A stretch of DNA of 14,811 bases from Clostridia bacterium (GTDB lineage: Bacteria; Bacillota; Clostridia; Oscillospirales; CAG-272), in NCBI GenBank assembly GCA_900763885.1, contig CAAFLY010000224.1, positions 1 through 14,811 on the forward strand. Direction: 5' to 3'. Shown piece after piece: positions 14,080-14,811 of the stretch. The notes beneath the pieces are model-generated. The model ran no database searches and was not told the DNA's origin. It saw only the letters and a program-made list of their open reading frames with translations. The position numbers and the translations under genes are program-made. Position 1 is the first letter of the stretch. Each line of letters starts with the position of its first letter.

Positions 14080-14097
14080 ACGCCCTCCTTGGGGCGT
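14080..14097 (-). other. 5'-terminal stem-loop of the CE4 transcript
   Basis: ACGCCC (14080-14085) pairs with GGGCGT (14092-14097). With transcription starting near 14099, the CE4 mRNA would begin with this hairpin, whose loop region carries an AAGGAGG (an extra anti-16S-like sequence, 20 or more bases upstream of the real ribosome site). On the plus strand the same hairpin is followed by T5 and would act as a terminator for antisense reading. Confidence 0.5.
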
Positions 14098-14105
14098 TTT
14101 TGGCT

Positions 14106-14134
14106 ATTATATACCGAAACCGCGCGCTTGTCAA
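14106..14134 (-). promoter_or_regulatory. Perfect-consensus promoter of the CE4 gene
   Basis: On the minus strand TTGACA (14129-14134), a 17-base spacer and TATAAT (14106-14111) are an exact consensus vegetative promoter, giving a short 5' leader of about 38 nt. Confidence 0.9.
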
Positions 14135-14195
14135 GAAGACATGGGCTATCGAGAGCGGTTTTTGTGCGTTTTTTTGCAAGAATCCCGCATAGCCA

Positions 14196-14224
14196 TTGAC
14201 AAAACGGTGACAATCCTGTATAAT
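14196..14224 (+). promoter_or_regulatory. Perfect-consensus promoter of the DUF4358 lipoprotein gene
   Basis: TTGACA (14196-14201), a 17-base spacer and TATAAT (14219-14224) again match the consensus exactly. The first T of the -35 is the last base of an inverted repeat arm, ATAGCCAT (14189-14196), whose partner ATGGGCTAT lies at 14141-14149. Confidence 0.9.
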
Positions 14225-14270
14225 AGGGGGTAGATTTTCGTGATTATCCATAAACCAAAGGAGTCTTCCC

Positions 14271-14811
14271 ATGAAAAAAAGCATACTCGTTGCCCTGCTC
14301 GCTGCTCTCGTTGTCTCCGCATTGTCCGCCTGTGGTGCCAAGGAGACGGACACCTCCGCACCAAATGGCGCGGATACCACCGTTACCCAAAACGAAACGA
14401 TCGATCCGGATGCCATCGTCGGCGATATTTGCACGGAATTTGCGTATCTCGACGGCTTTACGTTCACCTCCTCCTCCACGGAGCTGGGCGAATACCTGGA
14501 CGACGATCTGATCCGCTCTTTCTACGGCGACGTGAACGATGTGCCTGATTTCACCAAGGTTTCGGCCTACTGTGTCTATATCGATCAATCGGACGCGAGA
14601 ACGCTGAACGATGTGGGTGTATTCGTACTCTCTGACGCTTCCTACGCCGATACGCTGATGCAGTATCTCCAGGCACGGATCGACCAAAAAATCGCCAACG
14701 CCGCCAATTATCCCGATTTTGACGTGGAATCGCTCAAAAAGGCAGTCGTGAAAAAGTCCGGCAACACGGTATATTACGTGGCTACGGCAGATGTCGACGC
14801 AATCGCGCCCC
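14271..14811 (+). CDS. DUF4358 lipoprotein, partial (runs off right edge)
   Basis: About 180 residues of an open frame starting at ATG14271, with AAAGGAG (14257-14263) 7 bases upstream, are visible before the window ends; there is no stop codon inside the window. The product begins with a lipoprotein signal 'MKKSILVALLAALVVSALSA' followed by the lipidated Cys21. A Thr/Asp-rich linker comes next, then a globular domain with 'VCYVYIDQSD'-like and 'VGVFVLSDASYADTLMQYL' stretches and 'SGNTVYYVATAD' near the edge, which fits the DUF4358 domain of Clostridia lipoproteins. It is predicted to be anchored on the outer face of the membrane. The function of the family is unknown. The gene has its own strong promoter, divergent from the CE4 gene. 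Confidence 0.8.
   Translation, partial: MKKSILVALLAALVVSALSACGAKETDTSAPNGADTTVTQNETIDPDAIVGDICTEFAYLDGFTFTSSSTELGEYLDDDLIRSFYGDVNDVPDFTKVSAYCVYIDQSDARTLNDVGVFVLSDASYADTLMQYLQARIDQKIANAANYPDFDVESLKKAVVKKSGNTVYYVATADVDAIAP

Noticed and set aside
1..14811. CRISPR array, insertion sequence, prophage, toxin-antitoxin or other defence system.
   Set aside because: No transposase, integrase, Cas or toxin-like proteins, no short direct repeats with spacers, and no terminal inverted repeats around gene blocks were seen.

Overview
The window looks like a chromosomal segment of a low-oxygen gut-type Bacillota (class Clostridia, probably an Oscillospiraceae/Christensenellales-like lineage known mostly from metagenomes). 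The taxonomic guess rests on a SpoVB/MATE-type flippase, a DUF402 protein, a DUF4358 lipoprotein, a YjdF-type membrane protein, Gram-positive-style ribosome binding sites (GGAGG) and vegetative promoters with 17-base spacers, all in GC-rich codon usage. No phage, insertion sequence, CRISPR array, rRNA or tRNA was seen. It reads as a carbohydrate-catabolism neighbourhood with interspersed housekeeping genes.

Layout. Left: a sugar-type ABC transporter substrate-binding lipoprotein (145-1680, +), ending directly in a three-copy array of a structured repeat of about 100 bp (1679-1975). Next, a minus-strand two-gene operon (4210 down to 2131): a Pectate_lyase_3-type right-handed beta-helix protein, then an SGNH/CE2-like esterase. 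It is transcribed divergently from a plus-strand pair (4440-5834): a YjdF-like membrane protein and a DUF402 nucleotide phosphatase-like protein. Centre: a minus-strand pair (7959 down to 5875), a DUF4832-type glycoside hydrolase-like protein and a NUDIX hydrolase, divergent from a plus-strand pair (8149-10138), a four-cysteine flavodoxin-family reductase and a GH39-like glycosidase. Then a minus-strand SpoVB-like flippase (GTG start at 11593). Right: a strong promoter, a roughly 200-nt apparently structured leader and a GH29 alpha-L-fucosidase (11899-13134, +), a convergent CE4-type polysaccharide deacetylase (14061-13261, -), and a DUF4358 lipoprotein that runs off the right edge (14271 on, +).

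How the genes fit together. The glycan-active proteins (beta-helix, SGNH esterase, DUF4832 protein, GH39-like, GH29, CE4) all lack visible signal peptides and several are cysteine-rich, so the picture is import of oligosaccharides by ABC transport followed by cytoplasmic trimming of acetyl, xylosyl/uronyl-like and fucosyl decorations. The substrates are inferred from family membership only. The genes lie in short divergent and convergent units, so they are probably separately regulated.

The parts least explained by known families are (i) the three-copy repeat whose internal hairpin arms change in a compensatory way between copies, and (ii) the structured leader between a TTGACA-N17-TACAAT promoter and the fucosidase gene, which I could not match to any riboswitch class I know.
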